DNA of 64,000 nucleotides from RBG-16-66-20 sp052386675. GTDB lineage: Bacteria > Pseudomonadota > Gammaproteobacteria > Burkholderiales > SG8-39. The DNA lies in contig JBQTJX010000025.1 of assembly GCA_052386675.1 (NCBI GenBank), forward strand, positions 1-64,000, in the 5' to 3' direction. How positions within the stretch are numbered: position 1 is the stretch's first letter; every line of letters begins with the position of its first letter. The translations under genes and the position numbers were made by a program. Positions 1-7,907 of this stretch are shown in pieces. The notes beneath the pieces were generated by a model. The model saw only the letters and a list, made by a program, of their open reading frames with translations, made no database searches and was not told where the DNA came from.

Positions 1-1
1 C

Positions 2-334
2 GCCGACCAGGAAGTGCATAAAGTCGTGGAGCATTTGAAATCGCTCGCCAAGCCGGAGTACCTGGAGGACGTGCTGGCGCCGGCCGCCGCAGGCGAGGAC
101 TTCGGCGCCGCGGGCGGTGGCGAACAGACGGGCGAGAAGGACCCGCTCTACGATCAGGCGGTGGAAATCGTCGTGCGCACCCGCAGGCCCTCGATCTCGC
201 TGGTGCAGCGCCACCTGCGCATCGGCTACAACCGCGCCGCGCGCCTGATCGAGGACATGGAGAAGGCGGGCCTGGTGTCCAACATGCAGACCAACGGCAA
301 TCGCGAAGTCCTGGTTCCGGCGAAGGTCGAGTAA
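2..334 (+). CDS. ftsK: DNA translocase FtsK, C-terminal end (partial)
   Basis: This is the 3' end of a gene that begins before the window; the reading frame is open from base 2. The last ~60 residues (DPLYDQAVEIVVRTRRPSIS, then LVQRHLRIGYNRAARLIEDM) are the winged-helix gamma domain of FtsK/SpoIIIE translocases. In the family this domain reads KOPS polarity motifs and contacts XerD at dif during chromosome segregation at the septum. The motor domain is outside the window. lolA begins one base after the stop, the usual betaproteobacterial order. The family call is secure. Nothing can be said about the membrane or linker parts. Confidence 0.95.
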   Translation, partial: ADQEVHKVVEHLKSLAKPEYLEDVLAPAAAGEDFGAAGGGEQTGEKDPLYDQAVEIVVRTRRPSISLVQRHLRIGYNRAARLIEDMEKAGLVSNMQTNGNREVLVPAKVE

Positions 335-335
335 G

Positions 336-956
336 GTGCGGCGCCTTTTCGCCACGGCGGTCCTGGCGCTGGTTGCCTGCGCCGCACATGCGCAGGGCAA
401 CAGCCTCGAGCGCTTCCAGGCGTTCCTGCGCACCACGCAGTCCACGACCGCGGATTTCGAGCAGAAGGTGTACGACCGGAACAGGAAGCTGGTGCAGGAA
501 TCCAGCGGCCGCTTCGCGTTCCTGCGCCCGGGGCGCTTCCGCTGGACCTACGACAGGCCCTACTCCCAGCTCATCGTCGGCGACGGCGAGCGCGTGTGGG
601 TCTACGACCGGGACCTCAACCAGGTGACGGTGCGCCGCATCGCCAAGGCGCTGGGCTCCACCCCGGCGGCGCTGCTGGCGGGTGCCTCGGACGTGGACAA
701 GGCCTTCGAGCTGTCCGACGGTGGCGACCGTGAAGGCCTCGCCTGGGTTGAAGCGAAGCCGAAAGACAAGGACGCCGGCTTCGAGCGCATCCGCCTCGGC
801 ATGGGCGTGGCCGGCATCGAAGCCATGGAGCTGGTGGACAATTTCGGCCAGACCACCCGGCTGAGTTTCTCGAAGCTGGTGCGCAACCCGCAGATCGGGC
901 CGGAGGCGTTCCGCTTCACGCCGCCGAGGGGCGCCGATGTCCTTGGGGAAAAGTAG
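336..956 (+). CDS. lolA: Outer-membrane lipoprotein carrier LolA
   Basis: 206 residues, GTG start one base after the ftsK stop. An N-terminal signal peptide (MRRLFATAVLALVACAAHA, cleaved before Q) precedes a LolA beta-barrel sequence with FRWTYDRPYSQLIVGDGERV and VWVYDRDLNQVT. LolA is the periplasmic chaperone that takes lipoproteins from the LolCDE ABC transporter to LolB at the outer membrane. Its partners lolC and lolD lie far downstream in this window (53.5-55.5 kb). The gene overlaps rarA by 20 bp, so ftsK, lolA and rarA are probably co-transcribed. Length and motifs are normal for the family. Confidence 0.93.
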   Translation: MRRLFATAVLALVACAAHAQGNSLERFQAFLRTTQSTTADFEQKVYDRNRKLVQESSGRFAFLRPGRFRWTYDRPYSQLIVGDGERVWVYDRDLNQVTVRRIAKALGSTPAALLAGASDVDKAFELSDGGDREGLAWVEAKPKDKDAGFERIRLGMGVAGIEAMELVDNFGQTTRLSFSKLVRNPQIGPEAFRFTPPRGADVLGEK

Positions 957-2247
957 CGCCGGTGACCTGATCGGGCAGCCGGAGGCGGCAGCGCCCCTCG
1001 CCGAGCGCCTGCGGCCGAAGTCGCTTGACGAAGTGGTCGGCCAGCGCCACCTGCTCGGGCCGGGCAAGCCGCTGCGCGTGGCGTTCGAGTCCGGCAAGCC
1101 GCACTCCATGATCCTGTGGGGCCCGCCCGGCTCGGGCAAGACCACGCTCGCCCGCCTGATGGCGAAGGCCTTCGACGCCGAGTTCATCGCGTTGTCAGCG
1201 GTGCTCTCCGGGGTCAAGGATATCCGCGACGCGGTGCAGGCCGCGGAGCACAGCCTGGCGCAGGGCGGGCGACGCACCATCCTGTTCGTGGACGAAGTGC
1301 ATCGCTTCAACAAGGCGCAACAGGACGCGTTCCTGCCCTTTGTCGAGAAGGGCCTGTTCACCTTCGTCGGCGCCACCACGGAGAACCCGTCGTTCGAAGT
1401 CAACTCGGCGCTGCTGTCGCGCGCCACGGTGTACGTGCTCGAAGGGCTGAACGCCGAAGAACTGGGCCTGCTGATGGACCGCTCCGGCGTGCAGCTGGAT
1501 GCGCAGGCACGCGAGCGGCTCGCCGGCTTTGCCGACGGCGATGCGCGGCGGCTGCTGAATGCCATCGAAATCCTGTCCAACGCAAGGCCCGCGGACCTGA
1601 TCGACGGCGATTTCGCCGAGCAGACCCTAGCCAGGAACCTGCGCCGCTTCGACAAGGGCGGCGAGCAGTTCTACGACCAGATCTCGGCGCTGCACAAGTC
1701 GGTGCGGGGCTCTGATCCGGACGCGTCGCTCTACTGGATGGTGCGGATGCTCGATGGCGGGGCGGATCCCCTTTACCTCGGCCGGCGCATCGTGCGCATG
1801 GCGATCGAGGATGTCGGCCTGGCCGATCCGCGTGCCCTGCGCCTCGCGCTCGATGCCTGCGAGACCTATGAGCGGCTGGGCTCGCCCGAGGGCGAGCTCG
1901 CGCTCGCCGAGGCCGTGCTGTACCTGGCCGCCTGCGCCAAGTCCAACGCCGCGTACAGCGCCTATAATTCGGCCCGCGCTTACATCCGGGAAGACGGCAC
2001 GCGGCCGGTGCCGCTGCACATCCGAAACGCGCCGACGCGCCTGATGAAGGACCTGGGCTACGGCAAGAACTACCGCTACGCGCACGAGGAGCCGGACGCC
2101 TTTGCCGCGGGCGAGAGCTACTTCCCGGAGGGCATGCCCGAGGTGCGGTGGTACATGCCGACGGAACGCGGGCTTGAGGGTCGCATTCGTGACAAGCTGG
2201 ATGGGTTGCGGCGGCTCAACGAGGACGCACGGAAGAAGAAGCCATGA
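937..2247 (+). CDS. rarA: Replication-associated recombination protein RarA (MgsA)
   Basis: 436-residue AAA+ ATPase. Walker A GPPGSGKTT is at ~62-70, Walker B LFVDEVHRFN at ~116-125, the sensor GATTENPSFEVNSALLSRA at ~145-163, and a C-terminal tetramerisation domain has the conserved AYIREDGTRPVPLHIRNAPT and YPHE-like region. RarA acts at stalled replication forks and ssDNA ends in the cytoplasm. The start overlaps the lolA end by 20 bp, and the stop overlaps the serS ATG by 4 bp, so the genes are translationally coupled. RarA upstream of serS is a conserved proteobacterial order. Nothing is unusual. Confidence 0.95.
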   Translation: MSLGKSSAGDLIGQPEAAAPLAERLRPKSLDEVVGQRHLLGPGKPLRVAFESGKPHSMILWGPPGSGKTTLARLMAKAFDAEFIALSAVLSGVKDIRDAVQAAEHSLAQGGRRTILFVDEVHRFNKAQQDAFLPFVEKGLFTFVGATTENPSFEVNSALLSRATVYVLEGLNAEELGLLMDRSGVQLDAQARERLAGFADGDARRLLNAIEILSNARPADLIDGDFAEQTLARNLRRFDKGGEQFYDQISALHKSVRGSDPDASLYWMVRMLDGGADPLYLGRRIVRMAIEDVGLADPRALRLALDACETYERLGSPEGELALAEAVLYLAACAKSNAAYSAYNSARAYIREDGTRPVPLHIRNAPTRLMKDLGYGKNYRYAHEEPDAFAAGESYFPEGMPEVRWYMPTERGLEGRIRDKLDGLRRLNEDARKKKP

Positions 2248-3518
2248 TCGACATCCAGTTGCTCAGGAACGACATCGATGCCGTCGCCAAGAAATTGGCA
2301 ACGCGAGGATACGTGTTGGAGACGGAGCGCTTTGCCAACTTGGAGAGTAAGCGTAAGGAACTCCAGGTCTTTGTGGAACAGTTCAACGCGAGAAAGAACA
2401 GGTTTGCGAAGGCCGTAGGTCAAGCCAAGGCGAAAGGTGAGGACGTAACTACGTTACTTGCTGATCAAAAGCTTGATCAGGATATGGCGGCAGCGACCGA
2501 CGAGAATTTGGCTCGAATCAAGGAAGAGCTTCATCGGTTCGTCTCGGTCATACCCAACCTGCTGCACGAGAGCGTGCCGGTGGGCAGTTCGTCCGAGCAG
2601 AACGCCGAAGTCCGCCGCTGGGGCGAGCCGCGCAAGTTCGACTTCAAGCCGAAAGACCACGTCGATCTCGGCGCCCAGCTGGGCGGCCTGGACTTCGATA
2701 CCGGCGCCAAGCTGGCCGGCGCGCGCTTCGTGGTCATGAAGGGGCAGGTGGCCCGGCTGCACCGGGCGCTCGCGCAGTTCATGCTGGATGTGCACACCAC
2801 CGAGCACGGCTACACCGAGGTCTACACGCCCTACATGGTGAGCGGGGCCTGCGCCGACGGCGTCTCCAGCCTCGCCAAGTTCAGCGGCGACCTGTTCAAG
2901 ATCCAGGACCGGGACCTGTACCTGATCCCGACCGCGGAGTACCCGGTGACGAACTTCGTGCGCGACGAGATCGTGCCGCTGGAGCAGTTGCCGCTCAAGT
3001 TCGTCTGCCACTCGCCATGCTTCCGCTCGGAAGCGGGCGCCGCGGGCAAGGACACGCGCGGCATGATCCGCAACCACCAGTTCGACAAGGTCGAGCTGGT
3101 GCAGGTCGTCCATCCGTCCAGGTCCCACGAACTGCACGAGGAGCTGACCGCGCACGCGGAGGCCATCCTGAAGAAGCTGGGGCTTCCCTACCGCACCATG
3201 CTCCTGTGCACCGGCGACACCGGGTTCTCCTCGGCCAAGACCTACGACCTTGAGGTCTGGCTCCCCGGGCAGGCGGCCTATCGCGAAATCTCGTCCTGCT
3301 CCAACTTCGAAGGCTTCCAGGCGCGGCGCATGCAGGCGCGATTCAGGAACGAAAAGGGCCGGCCGGAACCGGTGCACACGCTGAACGGCTCGGGGCTCGC
3401 GGTGGGACGCACACTGATCGCGGTGCTGGAGAACTACCAGGAGGCCGACGGTTCGGTGACCGTGCCCGGGCCGCTGCGTCCCTACATGGGCGGAGCGGAG
3501 AAGATCGTCCCGGCCTAG
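2244..3518 (+). CDS. serS: Seryl-tRNA synthetase
   Basis: 424-residue class II synthetase. The N-terminal antiparallel coiled-coil arm (~30-100) grips the long variable arm of tRNA-Ser. The catalytic domain has the serine-binding TAE (230-232), motif 2 FRSEAGAAGKDTRG (260-273) and motif 3 GSGLAVGRTLIAVLENYQ (382-399). The start overlaps the rarA stop (ATGA). Odd feature: codons ~14-105, exactly the arm, are ~50-57% GC, while the flanking DNA is well over 65%, and the arm is rich in Lys, Asn and Gln. Composition returns to normal at ~2570. A recombinational replacement of the arm is possible (inference). The stop shares CTAG with the convergent VOC gene. Confidence 0.97.
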   Translation: MIDIQLLRNDIDAVAKKLATRGYVLETERFANLESKRKELQVFVEQFNARKNRFAKAVGQAKAKGEDVTTLLADQKLDQDMAAATDENLARIKEELHRFVSVIPNLLHESVPVGSSSEQNAEVRRWGEPRKFDFKPKDHVDLGAQLGGLDFDTGAKLAGARFVVMKGQVARLHRALAQFMLDVHTTEHGYTEVYTPYMVSGACADGVSSLAKFSGDLFKIQDRDLYLIPTAEYPVTNFVRDEIVPLEQLPLKFVCHSPCFRSEAGAAGKDTRGMIRNHQFDKVELVQVVHPSRSHELHEELTAHAEAILKKLGLPYRTMLLCTGDTGFSSAKTYDLEVWLPGQAAYREISSCSNFEGFQARRMQARFRNEKGRPEPVHTLNGSGLAVGRTLIAVLENYQEADGSVTVPGPLRPYMGGAEKIVPA

Positions 3519-4000
3519 CGCGCGCTTTTCCCTTCCTGCCAGCGCGCCAGGATGTCGCGCGCCCCGTTCACCGACGGGTCCATCGCCCGGTCATGCCCCG
3601 GGGCCTTGGCCGTCAGCTCGATGACGTAGCCGTTCGGGTCCCGGAAGTAGATCGAGCGGATGAAGCCGTGGTCGGACACGCCGCGCGTCTCGATGCCGGC
3701 CGCCTTTCCCTTCGCCAGCATCTGCTCGATCACCGGCGGCTCCACCTCGAGCGCGATGTGCAGGTCGTAGTCGTGCTGGTGCTTGAACTCGAAGGGCATG
3801 TCCGGGGCCTCGAAGAACGCGAGGCAGGAGCCGTCATCCATGCGGTAGAAGGTGTGCAGCGTCTGCGTCGCGCGCCCGCTCTTGGTTTCGCGGATCTCCA
3901 GCGCCTGCGCGAGCGGCAGGCCGAGGAAGTCCTCGTAGAACCGGCGCGTCTCCTCCGAGTCGCGGCAGCGGTAGGCGTTGTGGTGCAGTCCCTTGAGCAT
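3515..4000 (-). CDS. VOC-family (glyoxalase/dioxygenase fold) protein
   Basis: 161 residues starting MLKGLHHNAYRCRDSEETRR. Paired beta-alpha-beta-beta-beta modules are visible: HHNAY at the N-terminus supplies a first metal-ligand His, the central HDYDLHIALEVE a second, and FRDPNGYVIELTAK near residue 130 is the classic C-terminal Glu-bearing VOC strand. Such proteins bind a divalent metal and act as lyases, isomerases or extradiol dioxygenases; the substrate cannot be told. The ATG lies 2 nt after the stop of the upstream GST gene, so it is probably co-translated in a GST-VOC operon, a pairing suggestive of glutathione-linked detoxification (inference). Longer in-frame starts would run inside the GST gene and were rejected. 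Confidence 0.85.
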   Translation of the reverse strand: MLKGLHHNAYRCRDSEETRRFYEDFLGLPLAQALEIRETKSGRATQTLHTFYRMDDGSCLAFFEAPDMPFEFKHQHDYDLHIALEVEPPVIEQMLAKGKAAGIETRGVSDHGFIRSIYFRDPNGYVIELTAKAPGHDRAMDPSVNGARDILARWQEGKSAR

Positions 4001-4002
4001 GG

Positions 4003-4674
4003 TCAGACCGTGACGAACGGGCCCTTGAGCGAGGCGGCGAAGCCGTCGATGACCGCGTTGGTCTTCGACCAGTTCTTCAGCCCCTTCATCCGCCCCAGCC
4101 AGCGCGCGACGTTCGGGTAGGGCGCCAGGTCGCAGCCGATCACGCCGGTGAGCGCCACGAACGGCGCCGCGTAGTAGTCGGCGATGGTCATCTCGCTTCC
4201 GCACAGGAAGGCGTTCCCGCTCCCCAGGATGTGCTGGTCGAGCACTTTCAGCCAGCCGGCGGCGCGCTCTTTCGCCCAGGCGAGGGTGCCGCTCTGCTGC
4301 TCGTCGCTCGGCCGCTTGTGGTTGGGGAAGGCCTGCGGATAGACCAGGCCATACGCCAGGTCGCGGTTCAACTGGGTGTTCACCCAATCCATGCGCTCGT
4401 TGACGCGCGCGCGCGCTTGCAGGTCCTTCGGGTAGGCTTGCGAGCCGCTTTTCTCGGCGAGGTACTTCAGGATCGCGCTGCTCTCGGTAAGCCGGAATCC
4501 GCCGTCCTCCAGCACCGGCACGAGCCGGTTGGGGTTGATGGCTTCGTAGGGTGGCTGGTAGTGCTCGCCGGTGAACAGGTCCACGACCTGCATCTCGAGC
4601 GGGATGCCCGTCTCGGCCGCAAATAGCATCAGAGGGCGGCTGGTGGTGGACGCGGGGTGGTAGTAGAGCTTCAT
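4003..4674 (-). CDS. Glutathione S-transferase family protein
   Basis: 223 residues. The N-terminal thioredoxin-like domain has the catalytic-loop serine segment YYHPASTTSRPLML (4-17) and the cis-Pro/SNAIL-type NRLVPVLEDGGFRLTESSAI (49-68), followed by an all-helical C-terminal domain with AFLCGSEMTIADYYAAP. The organisation resembles theta-like bacterial GSTs that use a Ser/Thr in place of Tyr. These are cytosolic and conjugate or reduce with glutathione; the substrate is unknown. A strong Shine-Dalgarno GGAGGAG lies just before the ATG. The gene is first of a two-gene unit with the VOC protein and is divergent from the tRNA-Ser gene. Confidence 0.9.
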   Translation of the reverse strand: MKLYYHPASTTSRPLMLFAAETGIPLEMQVVDLFTGEHYQPPYEAINPNRLVPVLEDGGFRLTESSAILKYLAEKSGSQAYPKDLQARARVNERMDWVNTQLNRDLAYGLVYPQAFPNHKRPSDEQQSGTLAWAKERAAGWLKVLDQHILGSGNAFLCGSEMTIADYYAAPFVALTGVIGCDLAPYPNVARWLGRMKGLKNWSKTNAVIDGFAASLKGPFVTV

Positions 4675-4747
4675 GGGGTCTCCTCCGGTGGATCCGGCTA
4701 TCTTAGTTTAGAATCCGGCCCCTGCTTGGGTTGCCATGCGGGGCCGC

Positions 4748-4837
4748 GGAGAGGTGGCAGAGTGGTCGAATGCGGCAGACTCGAAATCTGTTGTACCGCT
4801 TGCGGTACCGGGGGTTCGAATCCCTCCCTCTCCGCCA
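4748..4837 (+). tRNA. serT: tRNA-Ser (anticodon CGA)
   Basis: A 90-nt cloverleaf. The acceptor stem GGAGAGG pairs with CCTCTCC, followed by discriminator G and an encoded CCA (4835-4837). The anticodon CGA is at 4782-4784 in the loop CTCGAAA. A long class II variable arm (GTACCGCTTGCGGTAC) is followed by the T-loop GGTTCGAATCC. It decodes UCG. A TAGAAT hexamer at 4707-4712 could be the -10 box. The isoacceptor lies ~1.2 kb from serS, which charges it. Confidence 0.97.
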
Positions 4838-4843
4838 TACCTC

Positions 4844-5806
4844 CTACTCCGCCTTGACCCCGATTGCCTTGATGAGGTTCCCCCAGCGCTGGCTTTCCTC
4901 GCGCAGGAACGCGGCCATCTGCGCCGGGGTGCTTTCGAACACCGAGTCGCCCGCGTCCACCATGCGCTTGTGCACGTCGGGCATCTTCAGGATCTCGGCG
5001 ATGGCCTGTGCAAGCTTGTCCGCCACCGGCGCCGGCGTGCCGGGTGGCGCGACAAACGCGGTCCAGGACGTGGCGCTGTAACCGGGAATCGCTTCCGAGA
5101 TCGACGGCACGTCGGGCGCCTGCGCATTGCGCTTCGGGCTGCCGACCGCGATGGCGCGCAGCTTGCCCGCCTGGGCGTTCTTCAGCGCGGTGCTGAAGGC
5201 GAAGAAGGTCAGGTCCACCTGCCCGCCCAGCGTGGCCGCCATGGAGCCCGCGGCGCCCTTGAAGGGAATGTGGACCATCTTCACGCCGGCCATGGAGCCG
5301 AACAGTTCGGCCGCGAGGTGCGGCGCGCTGCCCGCGCCGCTGGAGCCGAAATTGAGCTTGCCCGGATTGGCCCTGGCATAGGCGATCAGTTCCTGCAGGT
5401 TCTTCGCCGGCACGTTCGGATGCACCGCCAGCATGATGTCCTGCAGCGACACCAGCGCCACCGGCACGAACTGCTCCGGGTCGAAGCCGAGCCTGGCGTA
5501 CAGCGCCTTGTTCACCACAAGCGGCCCGGGCTGGGTGAACATCAGCGTGTGGCCGTCGGGCGCCGCCTTGAACACCGCCTCGGCGCCGATGTTGCCGCCC
5601 GCGCCGGGCTTGTTCTCCACTGTCACCGGCTGGCCGAACTTGTCGCGCAGCTTGCCGGCGACCACGCGCGCCAGCAGGTCGGTGCCGCCGCCCGCGGAAA
5701 GCGGCACGATGACGTTGATCGGCTTGCTGGGGAATTCCTGGGCCGCGACGGGCGTCGCAAGCGCGGCGCCGGCCAGCGCAAGCAGGGCAATCAGGCACGT
5801 TCGCAT
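4844..5806 (-). CDS. Bug/TctC-type tripartite tricarboxylate transporter receptor
   Basis: 320 residues with a signal peptide (MRTCLIALLALAGAALATPV, AQ cleavage) and the Bug signature: YPSKP-like EFPSKPINVIVPLSAGGGTD near the mature N-terminus, VENKPGAGGNIGAEAV, and PGKLNFGSSGAGSAPHLAAELF in mid-protein. Bug proteins are periplasmic Venus-flytrap receptors for carboxylates and similar small organic acids, used by TctAB permeases. No tctA or tctB is nearby. A TGAGGAG Shine-Dalgarno precedes the ATG. The 3' end converges on the tRNA-Ser gene, 6 bp away. The ligand cannot be predicted. Confidence 0.9.
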   Translation of the reverse strand: MRTCLIALLALAGAALATPVAAQEFPSKPINVIVPLSAGGGTDLLARVVAGKLRDKFGQPVTVENKPGAGGNIGAEAVFKAAPDGHTLMFTQPGPLVVNKALYARLGFDPEQFVPVALVSLQDIMLAVHPNVPAKNLQELIAYARANPGKLNFGSSGAGSAPHLAAELFGSMAGVKMVHIPFKGAAGSMAATLGGQVDLTFFAFSTALKNAQAGKLRAIAVGSPKRNAQAPDVPSISEAIPGYSATSWTAFVAPPGTPAPVADKLAQAIAEILKMPDVHKRMVDAGDSVFESTPAQMAAFLREESQRWGNLIKAIGVKAE

Positions 5807-5862
5807 GGTGGTCTCCTCATCTCGGTTGCCCTGATATTCTCCCGCACCCTGGAACGCAGTGG

Positions 5863-7053
5863 ATGGCCGGAATGAAACATAGCGAACGAAGGATCCTCAC
5901 CTCGCACGTGGGCAGCCTCCCAAGGCCGCGCGAGCTGCTGCAGCCGCTGCATGCCAAGGATTCGGGCGATGCCTACGACGCGGCGGCGCTGGAGCGCGGC
6001 GTGCAAGACGCGGTGGCCGGCGCGGTGCAGCGCCAGGCGGCGCTTGGCATCGACGTGGTGAACGACGGCGAGCACGGCCGCGCCAGCTTCGCCACCTACG
6101 CCAACACGCGTATCGGCGGGCTGGAGCGAGAGTTGCACCCGCCGCGGCACATCGCCCGGCCGACGCGGGACTCGGCCGCCTTCCCGGCGGTCTACGACGA
6201 GATGAGGAAAATGTATGGCGCGCGCCGGGCGCTCACCGGACGGCCGGAGGACGAGGTGTCCCTGGTCTGCACCGGGCCGATCCGCTACGTCGGCCACGAC
6301 GAGGTGAAGGCGGACATCGCGCGCCTGAAGGCCGTGACCGCAGGCGTGCCCGCCGAGGAGGTGTTCGTCACCGCGATCTCGCCCACCAACCTCGAGATGT
6401 ACTTCGAGAACCGGCATTACCGGACCGAGGAGGAGTACCTGGTGGCGCTCGCCGAGGCCATGCGGGAGGAATACCGCATGGTGGTGGAGGCAGGCTTCGT
6501 GCTGCAGGTGGACGATCCGCGCCTCATCACGCACTGGAACCGCGTGCCGCAGATGAGCCTGGAGGAGAACCGGCGCTTCATGGAGCTGCGCGTCGAGATC
6601 CTCAACCACGCGCTGCAGGGCATCCCGGAGGACCGGGTGCGCTTCCACACCTGCTACAGCATCAACGTCGCGCCTCGGGTGCACGACCTGGAGATGAAGC
6701 ATTACGTGGACCTGATGCTGAAGGTGCGCGCGCAGGCCTATTCCATCGAGGCGGCCAACCCGCGCCATGAACACGAGTGGAGGATCTGGCAGGAATTCAA
6801 GCTGCCGCAGGACAAGATCCTGATGCCCGGCGTGGTGTCGCATTGCGTCTACCAGGTCGAGCACCCCGAGCTGGTGGCCGAGCGCATCGAGCGCTTCGCC
6901 GGCGTCGTCGGGCGCGAGCGGGTGATCGCCGGCACCGATTGCGGATTCGCGACCTCGCGCGCGGGGGACGAAGTCCACCCGGACGTGGCCTGGGCCAAGC
7001 TGCAGTCGCTGGTCGAGGGCGCGCGGATCGCCTCCGCGCGGCTCTGGCGCTAG
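5863..7053 (+). CDS. MetE-like (cobalamin-independent methionine synthase C-domain) protein
   Basis: 396 residues, about half a full MetE, matching stand-alone C-terminal-domain proteins. It has a TIM barrel with the zinc site recognisable as H262-x-C264 (HTCYSINVAP), E296 in YSIEAANPRHEHEW and C360 in IAGTDCGF; N-terminal TSHVGSLPRP and NDGEHGR are also typical. Family members transfer methyl or alkyl groups to or from thiols; many short members are of unknown substrate, including epoxyalkane:CoM-transferase relatives. The start is the first of two close ATGs (5863, 5872), with no clear Shine-Dalgarno. It is divergent from the Bug receptor, and its stop shares CTAG with the next convergent gene. 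Confidence 0.82.
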   Translation: MAGMKHSERRILTSHVGSLPRPRELLQPLHAKDSGDAYDAAALERGVQDAVAGAVQRQAALGIDVVNDGEHGRASFATYANTRIGGLERELHPPRHIARPTRDSAAFPAVYDEMRKMYGARRALTGRPEDEVSLVCTGPIRYVGHDEVKADIARLKAVTAGVPAEEVFVTAISPTNLEMYFENRHYRTEEEYLVALAEAMREEYRMVVEAGFVLQVDDPRLITHWNRVPQMSLEENRRFMELRVEILNHALQGIPEDRVRFHTCYSINVAPRVHDLEMKHYVDLMLKVRAQAYSIEAANPRHEHEWRIWQEFKLPQDKILMPGVVSHCVYQVEHPELVAERIERFAGVVGRERVIAGTDCGFATSRAGDEVHPDVAWAKLQSLVEGARIASARLWR

Positions 7054-7907
7054 TTCCGCCGCCGGTACTCCGGAAAGAACTCCTTCAGCAGGAAATCCTC
7101 CAGCCCGGCGTTGTCCGCCGCCCGGGCCGAGAGCGTGACGTCGCGGCCGAGGCGATTCGATTCCCACAGGAAGTCCCCATCCGCCTGCTCCCGGATGAGC
7201 GCGATCATGCGCCGCACCACCGCGAGCTCCATGCTGGGGTTCGCGCCGCGCCGGACCTCGATCACCTGGCGCGATTCGCGCTGGATGGCATTGTTCCAGC
7301 CAAAGAACTGGAACTCGGCGCTGTCGTAGCCCATGCGCTCGATCTGGAAGATGCCGCCGCCGTGGCGGCGATCGGTGCCGAAGCTGGGCCGGCGTGTCAG
7401 TCCGAGGTTCTCGGCCACGATGCGGCTGTGGCGCGCCTGCTCGGACTCGGCCGGCTGCGGCGGAGGCGACGCGGGAGCGGCGGGCGAGGAGGGCTGCGAG
7501 GACTCGCGGGCGCGGCGGCGGGACTCCACCAGCGCGGCGAAATCCTGCGCGGGCGGCGCGGACGCGGAGACGGCGGACCTCCCGGGTTGCTCGATTGCGA
7601 GGACGGGCGCAGTGGGAGGCGCGGGCTTTGTCCGCCGCGGCGCGGGAGCAGGCACCGGCTTCGACCGGGCCGCGGGCGCCGGCCGTGTTGAAGGGGCGAC
7701 CGGAACCTCAGGCTGCGCGGCCCGCGGCGGCGCCAGCCTGAGCGCAAGCGCGCCGCTCTTGCGTCCCTTGTCCGGATCGTCGAACGGATAGAGCACCGGC
7801 CTGGGCAGCCAGCCCCACAGCAGCAGCGCGTGAAGGCCAAGCGACAGCGCCGCCGCCACCCATACGGTGGGAATCGCGATGCGGTCGCGGGACGGCCCGC
7901 TTGCCAC
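7050..7907 (-). CDS. Membrane-anchored, proline-rich protein of TonB-like layout, unknown function
   Basis: 285 residues. One N-terminal membrane segment (~12-32, VAAALSLGLHALLLWGWLP) is followed by ~140 residues rich in Pro/Ala/Lys/Arg and then a compact ~100-residue C-terminal domain beginning FGTDRRHGGGIFQIERMGYD and ending LEDFLLKEFFPEYRRRN. The plan resembles TonB, but the C-terminal part does not read as a TonB_C domain. It probably lies in the inner membrane with the tail in the periplasm. The GTG start overlaps the stop of the upstream deacetylase by one base (TAGTG), which fixes the start and implies coupling. A member of a conserved hypothetical family is my best guess; no function is assigned. 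Confidence 0.75.
   Translation of the reverse strand: MASGPSRDRIAIPTVWVAAALSLGLHALLLWGWLPRPVLYPFDDPDKGRKSGALALRLAPPRAAQPEVPVAPSTRPAPAARSKPVPAPAPRRTKPAPPTAPVLAIEQPGRSAVSASAPPAQDFAALVESRRRARESSQPSSPAAPASPPPQPAESEQARHSRIVAENLGLTRRPSFGTDRRHGGGIFQIERMGYDSAEFQFFGWNNAIQRESRQVIEVRRGANPSMELAVVRRMIALIREQADGDFLWESNRLGRDVTLSARAADNAGLEDFLLKEFFPEYRRRN

Noticed and set aside
4844..5806. A complete tripartite tricarboxylate transporter
   Set aside because: Only receptors are present in the window; no TctA or TctB permease sequence is seen near any of the three.
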